NCBI GenBank assembly: GCA_020631735.1
Contig: CM036160.1
Location: 110,652,680 to 110,716,679, forward strand
Direction of reading: 5' to 3'
Length of the DNA stretch: 64,000 bases
From: Saccharum officinarum
Taxonomy: Eukaryota; Streptophyta; Magnoliopsida; Poales; Poaceae
The notes beneath the pieces were generated by a model. That model was not told the DNA's origin, made no database searches, and saw only the letters and a list, made by a program, of their open reading frames with translations. Shown here in pieces: positions 46,323 through 57,339 of this stretch; position 1 is the stretch's first letter; every line of letters starts with the position of its first letter. Made by a program: the position numbers and the translations under genes.

Positions 46323-47969
46323 TGTTGACGGTCTTTAAGTACCAAATATAGTTATCAAATAAATAAAGAAAATGATCCAAATGCAACCAACACTTAGACT
46401 TAGGGTTTTATCTGACAGAATTCCACGAGTTTTGGTGTTTGTCTGTTTCTGCAGGGGGTTATCAGAAAATACGGAGGAAAGGACCACACGTCGGGTTTAC
46501 ATAGAGATAATAACGTGTTCACCGATTTTCTATCATCTAGAAGACTCCAGAAGCCACGAGATCGAACGGGAGGCCGAACGGGCCCAGAGGCAGGGCGCCC
46601 GCCCTGCTCCCTAGGGCGCCCGCCCTGGCCTGAGAGCCAATCAGGCTCCGTCTCACGGATTATGCTCCACCGACCTAAGGGATCAAGGAAAACCGTGCGA
46701 TTAATGTCGGTTTGATCCGACGGCCCACGTTCACTTGAGGGGGCTATATAAGCAGGACCCCTGGCCCCTGGAGGAGGCACTTCCTCATTCTCAATTCTTC
46801 AAACCCTAATCTCAGAAGGAGAGTCTCTGATCAAGCCCTAGAGCCACCACATCAACTAGATCTCTAGTATAGCATAGCTACATAGGATTAGAACTAGAAG
46901 GAGTCAATCTTCGATTGGTTTCCGAATCTGTCAAGAGGATTCTTGGTAATTCCTTTACTGTTCTTCATTGTTCATCTTTGTTCTTCAATATTATGAATAC
47001 AACTTTGTTCTATTTCAATATATTGATTATGACTATGCTCTACTTATTTATGTTTGCGATTATATTGTTCTTAGTTTATCGTAGTTATACGCTTGGCTTA
47101 GTTAGATTGGAATTATATACATGTTTAGGATCGTATAGCGTTTATCCATCGGATCCATGGGTAAATGATAAATATTGTGTAGGCGTGGTGCTTAGACCAT
47201 ATTTATCTGCGATTGCACCTTATATGCCGGATCGTGGGGTGGTCCGCGATGGTGACAGCTTCGTTGGTTCTTATATAGTCCCCCTCCCGTGTGTAAGGCA
47301 GGCAGAGCAACATTATTACGGGGAGTGATTGCTATGTTTCTCATCTTCCTTGATAATATCACTATGCATGGGCGTAGTCCTTTTTCGCAATGATTGCCAA
47401 GTGTACTTGCACTAACTATGATATGCTAGACTTTATAGTAAAGAATAACTTAGGAAATATCCTTGTAGTTCGTCCTAATACCATGCTAATGACTTGCTAG
47501 AATATCTGTTGAGGTGCTTATCATTATTATATGTGGCTAGCTGATCAGATTAATTATCTTTGTCACCATTCATACTTTATCTATATTTTATGTGACACTT
47601 ACCCCTGTATGCAAGAGATAGATGAATGCTCTCACTTATACATGCAATGATTGATACTCATTCCTATATTCCATTCCATAATCAACATTGATGTTAGTAA
47701 TCCCTTCCCAGTGGTAAAAATATAAATAACGATACCTGGAATACTTCCCGGTTAAAATGCTACATCGGTATTAATCTGTGCGCTTGCAGATCTTATTTAT
47801 TATTTATTTAGAAGAGCAGTTGCATATTTCAATACCGCGTCTCTCATGTCATGCTGGGGATGACAACTTGGCTTAAGTGGCATGAGGGATAGGTTCGGCA
47901 TTTTTGGCGCCGTTATCAGAATTAGAAAACTAAGTCTACTTTTGGTAATGACGTTAAGAATGCCCAACA
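46323..47969 (+). repeat. Element B 3' LTR (full length)
   Basis: 1647 bp, TGTTGACGG...GCCCAACA. Double GC module 46591-46628, TATA box CTATATAAG near 46744-46752. Confidence 0.93.
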
Positions 47970-49247
47970 GTCAGCTGTCGAGGTATACCGGCCGGGTGCT
48001 AGTCGCCCGAGAGGAGAACTGGTCGTATGGTGTTGCGGAGGCCGAGAAGCCGCGGCTGGACCCGCTGCTAGCAGCGTTGCAACAGCTCCGCCTGCGTGGG
48101 TTGACGGCGGCAGCGGTGGCCACGACATTCCACCGGTGGAGGGTGATGCCGTTGTCCCAGCGTCGACTCCGGCTCGACCAGATGACGCTGGAAGCATCAC
48201 TGGAGGGGAGCAGAATGTTGCACGAGTACCTCACCCTTGAGGAGGTCCTCCGGCGTGCCCCTGTCAGCACAGGTGAAAGAGCTCGAGGAGGACGTCGCCC
48301 TTGTCAGCAGGCATCGTGACACCCTCAACGTCCAGATCGGGCAAGTGATCGCTCGCTTCGGGGCCCTGAAGGATGAGGTTGCGGCACTGAGTGGAGCCAT
48401 CCAGGAGAGGGACGAGGCTCTCTCGAATGCCCGCCAAGAGATCGAGACGTTGAGGGCGACCATTCGTGATAGGGATGGCGCTCTCCAAGCGCTCGAGAGG
48501 ACGTGCGGGGGACTTCGCGACGAGGTCGTGGGCTGGCAGACCCACTCCGAGGGTAAGTTTTTTGTTGCACAACGGCCTTGGCGTCGAGGTCCCATATTTG
48601 TGCTAACTGGACATTTGTGTTCCAGAGTTGGAGAAGGAGCAGCGGGTAGCTCAGGCGGCGGCCAACTCCTTCCAAAGCCTCTTCGAGGCCGAGGCCCAGC
48701 GGACTCAGTTGCTCCAGGGCGTGATCTCCTCCATATGTGATGGCCTGGGGGTCGAGCCCGGTGCCGATACTGAGGAGGACGCCCCGGGGAACTCCTTTGT
48801 CTGCCGGATGGTGGCGCGGGGCCACCTCATCCGGGAGAGGATACGAGGCAGCCTTCACCACGGCGTGAAGAGGGCACTGGCCGTCGTTCGATCCAGATTC
48901 ATGTACGACATGGAGCTCGTCACCGATGCTTCATCACCGATCCGGATCGGACGGACGAGGAGAATGAGGACGCCTGCTTGGGCCTAATCGGAGCCGCCGA
49001 GGAGCCTGGAAGTCGCCTGGCCAAGCTCTTCGAGGTCGAGGTGGTTCCGCTTGCCGACGACGAGGGCCTGTGAGCCAAATCTAGGTGCAGAGGCCCATGT
49101 AATAAGTTAGTGTTTTTAACTTTGGTCGTGGTGGCCTCGGAGGCCTTGAACATTCAAAATGTAAACCTGCGATGGTTGTTTCAGTTTTGTTCGAGCTTTT
49201 CTTCCCTTTATCGCTTGAATCACGTTCTCGCATGATTTACTTGGCAC

Positions 49248-49555
49248 GCGGTCACGCCCCTTGGCGTAAGGGAGTGAGTGGAGGTACCGTAGCCTCGGAG
49301 GCGTAAGTGATCTCACGGCTCGACTACCCTCGAGCTTCAGGGTGCTCTCGCGGCCTCGCAGATCATGTAAGAACCTGATTTAAGCGATCGGGGATGTATT
49401 CTTTTTCAAAGTTATGAACCGTCATTAGGTCTACTTAGCGTGCGGTCACGCCCCTAGGCGTGAGGGGTGAGTGGAGGTACCGTAGCCTCAGGGGTGTAAG
49501 TGATCTCGTGGCTCGAAAGTCCCTTTGAGCCCCAGGGCGCTCCCGCAGCATTGTC
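49248..49555. repeat. Tandem duplication, period about 194 bp, in element A between antisense ORF and pol
   Basis: GCGGTCACGCCCC...GGCGT...GTGAGTGGAGGTACCGTAGCC is present at 49248 and again at 49442, both followed by GTAAGTGATCTC and a GGCTCGA block. Non-coding. Tandem repeats in the 3' region are common in Tat elements. Confidence 0.7.
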
Positions 49556-49779
49556 GACTTAAGTGGCAGTTTTCTTTTTTGAAAAAGAGTACAAGTTTTT
49601 TCGAGGACCGGGGGTTCCCCCCTTGTAGCCCCCGAGGGAGGGTCGATTCTGGGAGAACAGAGTCGATCCTTCCTGGTTGTTAGTGAAACAAAACTTTGAA
49701 CACTGCTGTATTCTTTATTGATGAGATTGAAAAGAATTTACAGAGCCTCGAGGCTTTTTTAAGGGAAAAAGCGACATAC

Positions 49780-51576
49780 CTATTCAATGTTCCAAGCGTT
49801 GGTGAGGATTTCGCCCTTCTCGTTGGATAGCTTGTAGGTGCCCGGCTTTAGTACTTCTGCGACGATGTACGGCCCTTCTCATGGGGGTGTGAGCTTGTGT
49901 CGTCCCTTGGTGTTCTGGCTTCAACGTAGCACCAGGTCACCGACGTTGAGGTCGCGCCTGCGGACGTGTCTATCGTGGTAGTGTTGGAGACTTTGCTGAT
50001 ACCTGGCAGAATGTAATAGAGCCACATCTCGGGCTTCCTCGAGCTGGTCGAGGGCGTCCTCTCTTGTGGCGTCGTTATTTCTTTCATTGTAGGCCTTCAA
50101 TCTCGGGGATCCGTATTCTATATCAGTTGGGAGCATAGCCTCAGACCCATAGACTAAGAAGAATGGAGTGAACCCTGTGGCTTGACTTGGCGTTGTTCTT
50201 AGGCTCCACAGGACCGAGGGAAGCTCGGCAGCCCATCTCTTGCCATGTTTGTTTAGCTTGTCAAAGATTCTAGGTTTCAGGCCTTGTAGGACCATGCCGT
50301 TGGCACGTTCCACTTGGCCATTTGTTTTTAGATGAGCAACGGCCGACCAGAGCACACGGATGTGGTGGTTGTCACAGAAATCCATAAACTTTTTACCAGT
50401 AAACTGGGTGCCATTGTCCGTGATGATACAGTTGGGAACCCCAAAGCGGTGGATGATGTCGGTAAAAAAGAGCACTGCTTGCTCGGACCTGATGCTGGTG
50501 ATAGGACGGGCCTCGATCCACTTGGAAAATTTGTCAATGGCAACGAGCAAGTGGGTGAAACCACCAGTGGTCCTTTTCAAGGGTCCGACAAGGTCTAGCC
50601 CCCAAACGGCAAATGGCCATGTGATGGGAATGGTTTGCAGGGCATGAGCTGGAAGATGGGTCTGTCTCGCATAGTACTGGCAACCTTTGCAGGAGCGTAC
50701 TAGCTTGACAGCGTCGGAGACCGCGGTCGGCCAATAGAAACCTTGTCGAAAAGCATTTTCGACAAGGGTTCGAGGCACTGCGTGATGACCACAAGCCCCC
50801 GAGTGTAGATCATTGAGCAGGTCTCTGCCTTCCTCATTCGTGATGCAGCGTTGGAGGACGCCAGTAGGGCTGCGGCGGTATAGCTCCTTACTGTCGCCAA
50901 AGATCACAAAGGTCTTGGCCCGACGGGCGATCCGTCGAGCCTCGATTTTACTCGAGGGGAGGTCCCCTCGGATGAGATGGTCGAGGTACGGAACACGCCA
51001 GTCAGGCTCGGGGTCGGATGGTGGGGTCGAGCCTTCCACCTGCATGGCCTCAGCCCCGGTCGAGGGGGCTTCTGCCTCAGGTGGAGGGTCGAGTGACTGC
51101 CCGTCGACGCCTCCGTCCGGCCCGAGGTCGACGAATGGTTGCTGGAGATCTTTTGCGAAAACGTCTGGTGGAACCGTGGTTCGATTGGACGCGATTTTTG
51201 CCAGTTCATCGGCGGCCTCATTATACCTGCGTGCGATGTGGTTGAGCTCGAGGCCGTGAAACTTGTTCTCAAGGCGCCGCACTTCTTCGCAGTAGGCTTC
51301 CATCTTGGGATCACGGCAGCTTGAGTTCTTCATGACCTGGTCGATCACGAGCTGGGAGTCGCCTCGAACGTCAAGGTGTCGGACCCCGAGTTCGATGGCA
51401 ATTCTCAGACCCGTGATGAGCGCCTCGTATTCGGTGATGTTATTCGACGCAGGAAAATGAAGCCAGATGACGTAGCGCATGTGAACTCCGAGGGGCGAGA
51501 TGAAGAGCAAACCCGCGCCTGCTCCCATTTTCATCAACGACCTATCGAAGTACATGGTCCACAGCTCAACCTGGAG
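49780..51576 (-). pseudogene. Element A archaeal-type RNase H and integrase
   Basis: This is the last part of the single gag-pol frame. It begins with a second RNase H of the archaeal type: TMYFDRSLMKMGAGAG (the usual Gly after Asp is Arg), YEALITGLRIA, RGDSQLVIDQVM. Integrase follows: zinc part (HSGACGHHAVPRT...CKGCQYYARQ), catalytic Asp in WGLDLVGP, Asp in ITDNGTQF, Glu in NGQVERANG. In-frame TGA codons occur at 49921 and 49879, before the natural end WNIE-stop at 49780. It would have joined new DNA to the host chromosome. The two RNase H domains place the element in the Tat lineage. Confidence 0.87.
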
Positions 51577-52995
51577 CTATACCGGGGGGAGTTGAGTGTC
51601 GGTCCACTCTGCCAAGAAATCTGCTAACACTTGTGATTTAATAGCTTTGCGCGGCGCATAAGAGAGGGTCTCGCCCATGAGCTCGACGGCCCATTTGGCG
51701 ATTCTACCCAAGGCTTCCTGGTTCTGGGCTATCTCTCCCAGGGGGAAAGAAGAAACCACAGTCACCGGATGGCCCTCGAAGTAGTGACGGAGTTTGCGCC
51801 GTGTCGAGACGATGGCATATATCAGCTTCTGGATCTGTGGGTATCAGACCTTGGTTTCTAAGAGCACCTCGCTAATGAAGTAGACCGGTCTCTGGACGAG
51901 CAAGATATGTGCTTCCTCAGCCCTCTCGACAACCAATACTGCGCTGACTACTTGCGTTGTCGCGGCGACATAAAGTAGGAGCGGTTCTCCTGGGATCGAA
52001 GGGATGAGGATCGGTGAATTAGAGAGTGTAGCTTTGAGTTTTGCAAGAGCTTCTTCGGCCTCGAGGGTCCATGAAAAGTGCTCCGATTTCTTCAGGAGGC
52101 GATACAGGGGGAGTGCTTTTTTGCCAAGGCGCGAAATAAAACGACTGAGCGCTGCCAAGCAGCCAGTGACCCTCTGTACGCCCTTTAGATCTCGGATGGG
52201 GCCCATCTTGGTTATCGCTGTGATCTTTTCTGGGTTGGCCTCGATGCCATGCTTAGACACGATGAACCCCAAAAGCATACCTCGAGGAACGTCAAAGACG
52301 CATTTCTCAGGATTCAGCTTGATGTTCTTTGCCTGGAGGCATTTGAACGCAACGTCGAGGTCGTTTACCAAATCATCGGCTTGTTTGGTTTTGACAACGA
52401 TGTCATCGACGTAAGCCTCGACGGTTGGTCCGATGTGTTCTCCAAAAACGTGTTGCATGCATCGCTGGTACGTAGCCCCCGTGTTTTGGAGACTGAAAGG
52501 CATAGTAACGTAGCAATACATGCCGAATGGGGTAATGAATGAAGTCGTGAGCTGGTCGGACTCTTTCATTTTGATCTGGTGGTAGCCAGAATATGCATCT
52601 AAAAATGAAAGAGTTTCACATCCCGCAGTGGAATCAATGATTTGATCAATACGTGGTAAAGGAAAAGAAACTTTCGGACATGCTTTATTTAAACTAGTGT
52701 AGTCTACACGCATCCTCCACTTCCCACTCTTTTTCTTAACTAATACAGGATTAGCTAGCCACTCGGGATGATGAACCTCCTTGATGAACCCGGCCTCCAG
52801 CAGTTTGTGTATCTCCTCACCGATGACCTTGCGCTTCTCCTCGTCGAAGCGGTGCAAGCGTTGCTTCACTAGTTTGGAGCCGGCTCGGATCTCCAAGGCG
52901 TGCTCGGCGACTTCCCTGGGTATGCCCGGCATATCCGAGGGACTTCATGCAAAGATGTCGATGTTTGCGCGGAGAAAGTCGACGAGCACTGCTTC
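51577..52995 (-). pseudogene. Element A reverse transcriptase and RNase H
   Basis: Same frame as gag above and integrase below. Reverse transcriptase blocks: RVDYTSLNKACPK, FLDAYSGYHQIKM, then MPFSLQNTGATYQRCM (Ser and Thr where relatives have Gly and Ala), catalytic AYVDDIVVK (the Met at 52932 is residue 1; YVDD is about 174-177). The RNase H part follows and continues past an in-frame TGA at 51844. Further stops: TAG 52996, TGA 52945, TAG 51577. Dead by nonsense, not by frameshift. Confidence 0.87.
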
Positions 52996-54030
52996 CTATT
53001 TAGGATCGAGGGTGGCGCTGATGCTTAACGCCTTTCCCTTGGGATCGGTAGGGTCGAGGGGCACGAGCTTGACGTCCTCCGCAGGCTCAAAGCTGCCGGC
53101 ATGGCGTTTAGGGTCGGGGATCTCGTTGGCAAGACCGTCGAGGTCCGCTGCCAAGGTTGCCGACTCCAAAACGGCTTCCCCGTGCTCGATGCACTCGACG
53201 TCGCACTCGTAGGCGTGCTCATATGAGAGCCCAACGGTTGTGACACCGTTTGGGCCTGACATCTTGAGCTTGAGGTAGGTGTAGTTCGGGACCGCCATGA
53301 ACCTAGCATAGCATGGGCGCCCAAGGATGGTGTGGTATGTTCCACGGAATCCGACCACTTCGAAAGTGAGGGTCTCCTTTCTGAAGTTGGAAGGAGTGCC
53401 AAAGCAGACAGGCAGATCGACCCGGTCGACAGGTTCTGCCCGTTTTCCTGGCACAACCCCATGGAAGCCCCCGACGCTGGGTTGGAGGCGCGTCCTCTCG
53501 ATCCCCAGGAGGTCGAGGGTCTGAGTGTAGATGATGTTGAGGTTGCTTCCGCCATCCATGAGTACCTTGGTGAGGCGCGTGTTGGTGATGATGGGATCAA
53601 CAACAAGCGGGTAGACTCCTGGATTGGGGACGCAGTCAGGATGGTCATCACGGTCGAAAGTGATGGCCACCTCAGACCAGTCAAGGAAGTGGGGGATCGC
53701 CGGCTGTACGGAGAAAACCTCACGCCGCTCTCGTTTGCGCTGGCGCGTCGAGAGGCGGGTCGAGGGTCCTCCGTAGATCATGAAGCAATCATGGATCTCG
53801 AGGAAACCCCCATCCTTGTCGTCGCCCTTGGGATCTTCCTTCTTGTCGTCCTTCTTGACGCCTACGCCTTCAAAGTACCTACGGAGCATGTGACAGTCCT
53901 CAAGGTTATGGTTCGTGGGCCCCTTATGGTAGGGACACGACTCTTTGAGCATTTTATCGAAGATGCCCCCGCCAGGGGGCCCTCGAGGTTTCTTGCGTTC
54001 ATTAGCAGCAATAAGCTCGTCGGCCGGGGC
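52996..54030 (-). pseudogene. Element A gag C-terminus and retropepsin
   Basis: It begins after the TAG at 54031 in the same frame. A CX2H-type finger-like stretch (CPYHKGPTNHNLEDC) comes first. A retropepsin follows with DGGSNLNI (usually D-[ST]-G-[AS]), later ILGRPCYARF. It ends at TAG 52996, an apparent CAG-to-TAG change. It would process gag-pol. Confidence 0.8.
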
Positions 54031-56094
54031 CTAGAGCTTGCCCTGCTGGTTCTTCTTCTTTTTTTGGTTGTTCCTTTTAGAGCCCCGGCTGGAACCCACG
54101 GGGTTGTCGACCTTCTGCTTCCCTTTGTCCTGGTCACCACCAAAGATAGCGCCAACTGCCTCCTCGCCGGCGGCAAAGTTGGTGATAATGTCCAACAATC
54201 CGTTGGCAGCGAGTGGGGTGTTACGGCCCAACTCTCGGACCAACTCTTTGCAGGTGGTTCCAAAGAGGAAAGCCATGATTACGTCAGAGTCGGTGATGTT
54301 GGGGAGCTCGATGCGTTGCCTAGAGAAACGCCGGATGTAATCCCGGAGAGATTCACCCGGCTTTTGCTTGCAACTCCGGAGGTCCCATGAGTTGCCGGGG
54401 CGCATGTAGATCCCCTTGAAGTTTTCCTCGAACACCCTCACGAGATCGTCCCAGTCGTGGATCTGCCGAGGCGAAAGATCCTCGAGCCAGGCTCGAGCGG
54501 TGTCGGATAGGAACAGGGGGAGTTGTCGGATGATGACTCGGTCGTCGGTGGCCCCGCCCAGCTGACACGCCAAGCGGAAATCAGCGAGCCAAAGTTCGGG
54601 TTTGGTCTCGCCGTTGTACTTGGTGAGAGTCGTGGGAGGGCGGAGCCGCGCCGGGAGTATTGTTTCTCGTATGGCCTTGCTAAAGACCCTGGGACCCGGT
54701 GGCTCGGGCGATGGGCTTCGATCTTCTGAGCTATCGTAGCGCCCGCCTCTGTGCACATGGTAGTCTCGAGCCACACCATCACCGTGTTTGCGCGTGCGGC
54801 GCTCGACGATGTTGCCATGGGTGTCTCGAGGTTCATGGTCATCGGCGATGTGCTTAGGGGCAGGCGCCGCCCGGTTTCGCCTGGCAGGTTCGAGATGAAC
54901 CGAGGCCTCTCTCTCCTGTCTGGAGGGCTCAACGAGCCGCTCCGAGGCTGGCTCGCGTCGCCTCGAGGCGGAGCTCTCGGCCTGCTGCATAGCAACGGTT
55001 TCGAGGAGTTCTCGGATTTCATCTCGAGCTCGACGGGCGTCGGGGTTCGATGGCTCGGGCATGTTGCGGAGGAGCATGGCGGCGGCGACAACGTTCTGGC
55101 TGGCTCGAGCGAAAACCGGGGGGTCGATCGCCCGATCCTCGTCGATGCGGCGATTGATGTTGCGAGCTCTCACGAGCTCTCCCGCCATGTGCGTGTGTCG
55201 CACGCTCATGCTCGAGGGTTTGTTGGAGTAGGCGCAGGTTTTCTCGTTCCTCGTTGAGCCTATCCTGCAACTCGCGAATTTGCTCGAGCTGCATTCCTTG
55301 ATCCGCAAGGAATTGAGCTTCATCACGCTCGGCAGGGAGCTCGACATGAGGTGGCGTGTTCCTTCCTTCACTGGCTCCTCGTCCTCCGAATCCGACGTGC
55401 TCGCCCCGTCGATGTTGAAGCACTCGCGAGTCGGATCATAGGTGTCGTCGGCAGAGTCGGAGTCAGGAGCACCGAAGTAATAGTATGACGGAGGAATGTG
55501 AGGCCATCGCAAATCGTCTCTGGGGTTGCAACGTCGAGAAGCAGTCGCACGGGGCTCTGTTTCTGGGGTCTCCGTAGAGTCCAGATACTCAGAAGCCGGC
55601 GTGGATGCAACAAGGTCCAGAGTGGAGCGTAGATGGTGCCCGGGGAGTTCCTCGTAAGCGCTCATACTAGTGCTTACAGAGGAAGCGTATGCTCGGGCAA
55701 CCGTATCTTGCCCCAACAGGAACGTTGATGGAGATGTCGTCGTTCGTGCCGGAGTGGTTGGACCGGGTAGTGGCGGTGTCTCACCGGACGGGGGAGCGGC
55801 GGAATTCTCCGTCGGTATTTTACCCCCAGCCAAGCTCATCCTACACAGACCCTCGATGAGAAAATCTGGGTTGGCGTCTAGCTGAGAGGCGCTGGATCGG
55901 GGAGTCCCACCGCACTCCGTGAGGTGATGACGGCGGTTGCGCCAGGCTCGTCGTCGTCTGGCGGCTCGCGCCTGAGAACGGCGAAGCCGGCGCAGTGCTC
56001 CCCCAGGCTGGGAGAGCTCGTAATCCTCGTCGGTCGGGTGCCTGGGCGGGAGGAGGACCATATCGTAGCCGTGGCCAAGCGACATGAACTCCAA
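54031..56094 (-). pseudogene. Element A gag
   Basis: 687 codons from ATG 56094. The N-terminal half is low-complexity and charged. The capsid part is at the C-terminal end: FRLACQLGGATDDRVIIRQL, FLSDTARAWLEDL, ENFKGIYMRPGN and RFSRQRIELPNI, the order of Tat-lineage gag. It ends in a lysine-rich tail and TAG at 54031, after which the same frame goes on. Coding potential is otherwise intact. Confidence 0.85.
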
Positions 56095-56188
56095 ACTCCC
56101 GAATCAGATCACCGTGGCCAATGGGAGAGGACGTTCGGGGTCAGCCATCCAGGAAAAATGGCGGGAAAACGATGTTGGCACGCATCGT

Positions 56189-56206
56189 CCCCTACCTGGC
56201 ATGCCA
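56189..56206 (-). promoter_or_regulatory. Primer binding site of element A
   Basis: On the minus strand TGGCATGCCAGGTAGGGG follows the 5' LTR after two bases. This type of site (TGGCGCGCCAGGTAGGGG in relatives) is used by Tat/RIRE2-like elements. Two positions differ here. Confidence 0.65.
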
Positions 56207-56208
56207 AC

Positions 56209-57339
56209 TGTCGATATTCGGTCCTGTGAGAGTCCTAAACCGACGAGTGAGTGCTGCGTGTCCCTAACCTGGATGGTGATGCAAGGAGAACACACGGAGG
56301 GTTTATCCTGGTTCGGGCAGAAGAAGGCCCTACGTCTAGTGGGGGGAGAGTTTTATATTTCCTTGCACCGAGGTGCGTGCGTAGGGGTTACAAGCTTGTG
56401 AGAGAGGGCGCCGAGCCCAAGTCTCAAGGAGAGAAAAAAGAGTACAAGGGTGATTGCTTGAGATGTTGATCTCTGAATTGTATGCCTTTGCTTGCTGACA
56501 CTTGGCTTTGGACTTGTGTCTTGCCCGTATCCCCTTGTAGAGCCCCGGCTTGCCCTTTTATAGGGTAAGAGGAGGCCGGGGCACCGGGGTGTCTTGAAGT
56601 GATGTTTTGTCGATCCCTGTAGGAGTGGCTGTAGCGGCGTGCCCCAGAAATGGCCGGCCATCCCTGGACACCGTGGTGTCGTTGGGGATGAGACGGTGAA
56701 ATGACCCAGAACCCTGTGTCACGTCGGCCTTTCTTCCCTGTCGAACAGTGCTGGGCGTCGAGGCTGGGTCGAGACCGGACGGATAAGACCGAATCTCCGA
56801 GATCGTGGAATACGGGCCTTGTCGTATCTTCCCTCGAGGGTGATTGGTGATAAACAGTGCATGGTAAGGTGCGCACAGTGACAGGTTTCACCTCCCATCA
56901 CGGGATGGGCGGTAAAACAGTGAGGACTAACACCGGCGTTGCTCCCACGTCGATCACGGTTGTAGCCATGTCGGTAGATGGTAGCAGGTAATCGCATTAA
57001 ATGCTCTGACTTTTATCTCAGGATAGGTGGATAGAGTGGGTCGAGCCCTCCGACCTGGGGTCATGCGAGTCGGAGTTTTGCTGGTGGCTGAACGAGCCTC
57101 GTGCGAGTCGGAGCGCAGTCGAGGTGCCTTGTTGTACGGGACGGGGCGCGGTCGAGACGTTCCCGTCGGGGTGCCTCGTATGAGTCGGAGTTGGAGCGCG
57201 GTCGAGGCACTCCGTCGAGCTGGCCTCGTACGAGACGGACCCTGTACGCGGTCGAGGCGTGCTGCCTTTTGCTGTGGTTTAATCGTTTTATTTTTTATTA
57301 TCGTTGGTTGTGGGTATCCCCATACTGTTGGTACCGACA
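56209..57339 (-). repeat. Element A 5' LTR
   Basis: 1131 bp, equal in length to the other LTR. TATA-like CTATAAAAGG on the minus strand near 56556-56566. Ends TGTCG...CGACA. Confidence 0.93.

Larger units (their letters stand above)
30818..47969 (+). mobile_element. Element B: Athila-type non-autonomous LTR retrotransposon with truncated 5' LTR
   Basis: The 5' LTR is 30818-32310, missing about its first 155 bp; the 3' LTR is 46323-47969. The primer site is at 32319-32336 and a purine tract (AAGCTTGGGGGAGTT) lies before 46323. The interior encodes a gag-protease ORF (32472-44501) and no reverse transcriptase or integrase, followed by 1.8 kb of non-coding DNA. Element C (34144-43507) is inserted in the protease part. 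The left target duplication is lost because the truncation joins the LTR directly to the antisense ORF of element A; the right flank is GTCAG. The two LTRs differ at about 15-20 positions by eye. Confidence 0.88.
28812..49073 (+). pseudogene. Antisense ORF of element A (Transposase_28 / 'putative gypsy type transposon' family), fragmented
   Basis: It is read on the strand opposite to gag-pol. Segments: 28812-28926 (MAGKGQLLPADDW...), 30575 to about 30817, about 47970-48552, and 48626-49073 with stop TGA. The solo LTR 28927-30574 interrupts the first two segments, which join in frame. The second contains EGYVVSFLCFHERGF, FMRALLHYYKVEL and CEGYLG, typical of the plant 'gypsy-type transposon' domain. 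The third and fourth are a coiled-coil-like part (AALSGAIQERDEALSNARQE) joined by a 73-bp GT-AG intron (48553-48625; donor GTAAGT, acceptor TTCCAG). The centre was deleted where element B sits, and frameshifts occur near 48255 and 48935. Its function in Tat elements is unknown. Confidence 0.72.
24354..57339 (-). mobile_element. Element A: Ty3/gypsy LTR retrotransposon, Tat lineage, host of nested insertions
   Basis: LTRs of exactly 1131 bp (24354-25484 and 56209-57339) start TGTCG and end CGACA. The 5-bp target duplication ATACC lies at 24349-24353 and 57340-57344. Orientation is minus: primer site next to the right LTR, then gag, protease, reverse transcriptase, RNase H, a second archaeal-type RNase H, integrase, and an antisense ORF between pol and the 3' LTR. 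The additional RNase H and the antisense ORF are Tat-lineage features. The coding region carries seven nonsense codons but keeps one frame, so this copy is dead. The inserted Athila-type elements (28927-30574, 30818-47969) account for about half of its span. Confidence 0.93.

Noticed and set aside
50813..51259. Plus-strand frames opposite integrase and RNase H of element A
   Set aside because: Shadow frames of the gag-pol ORF. Unlike the antisense ORF at 28812-49073, they have no recognisable domain.
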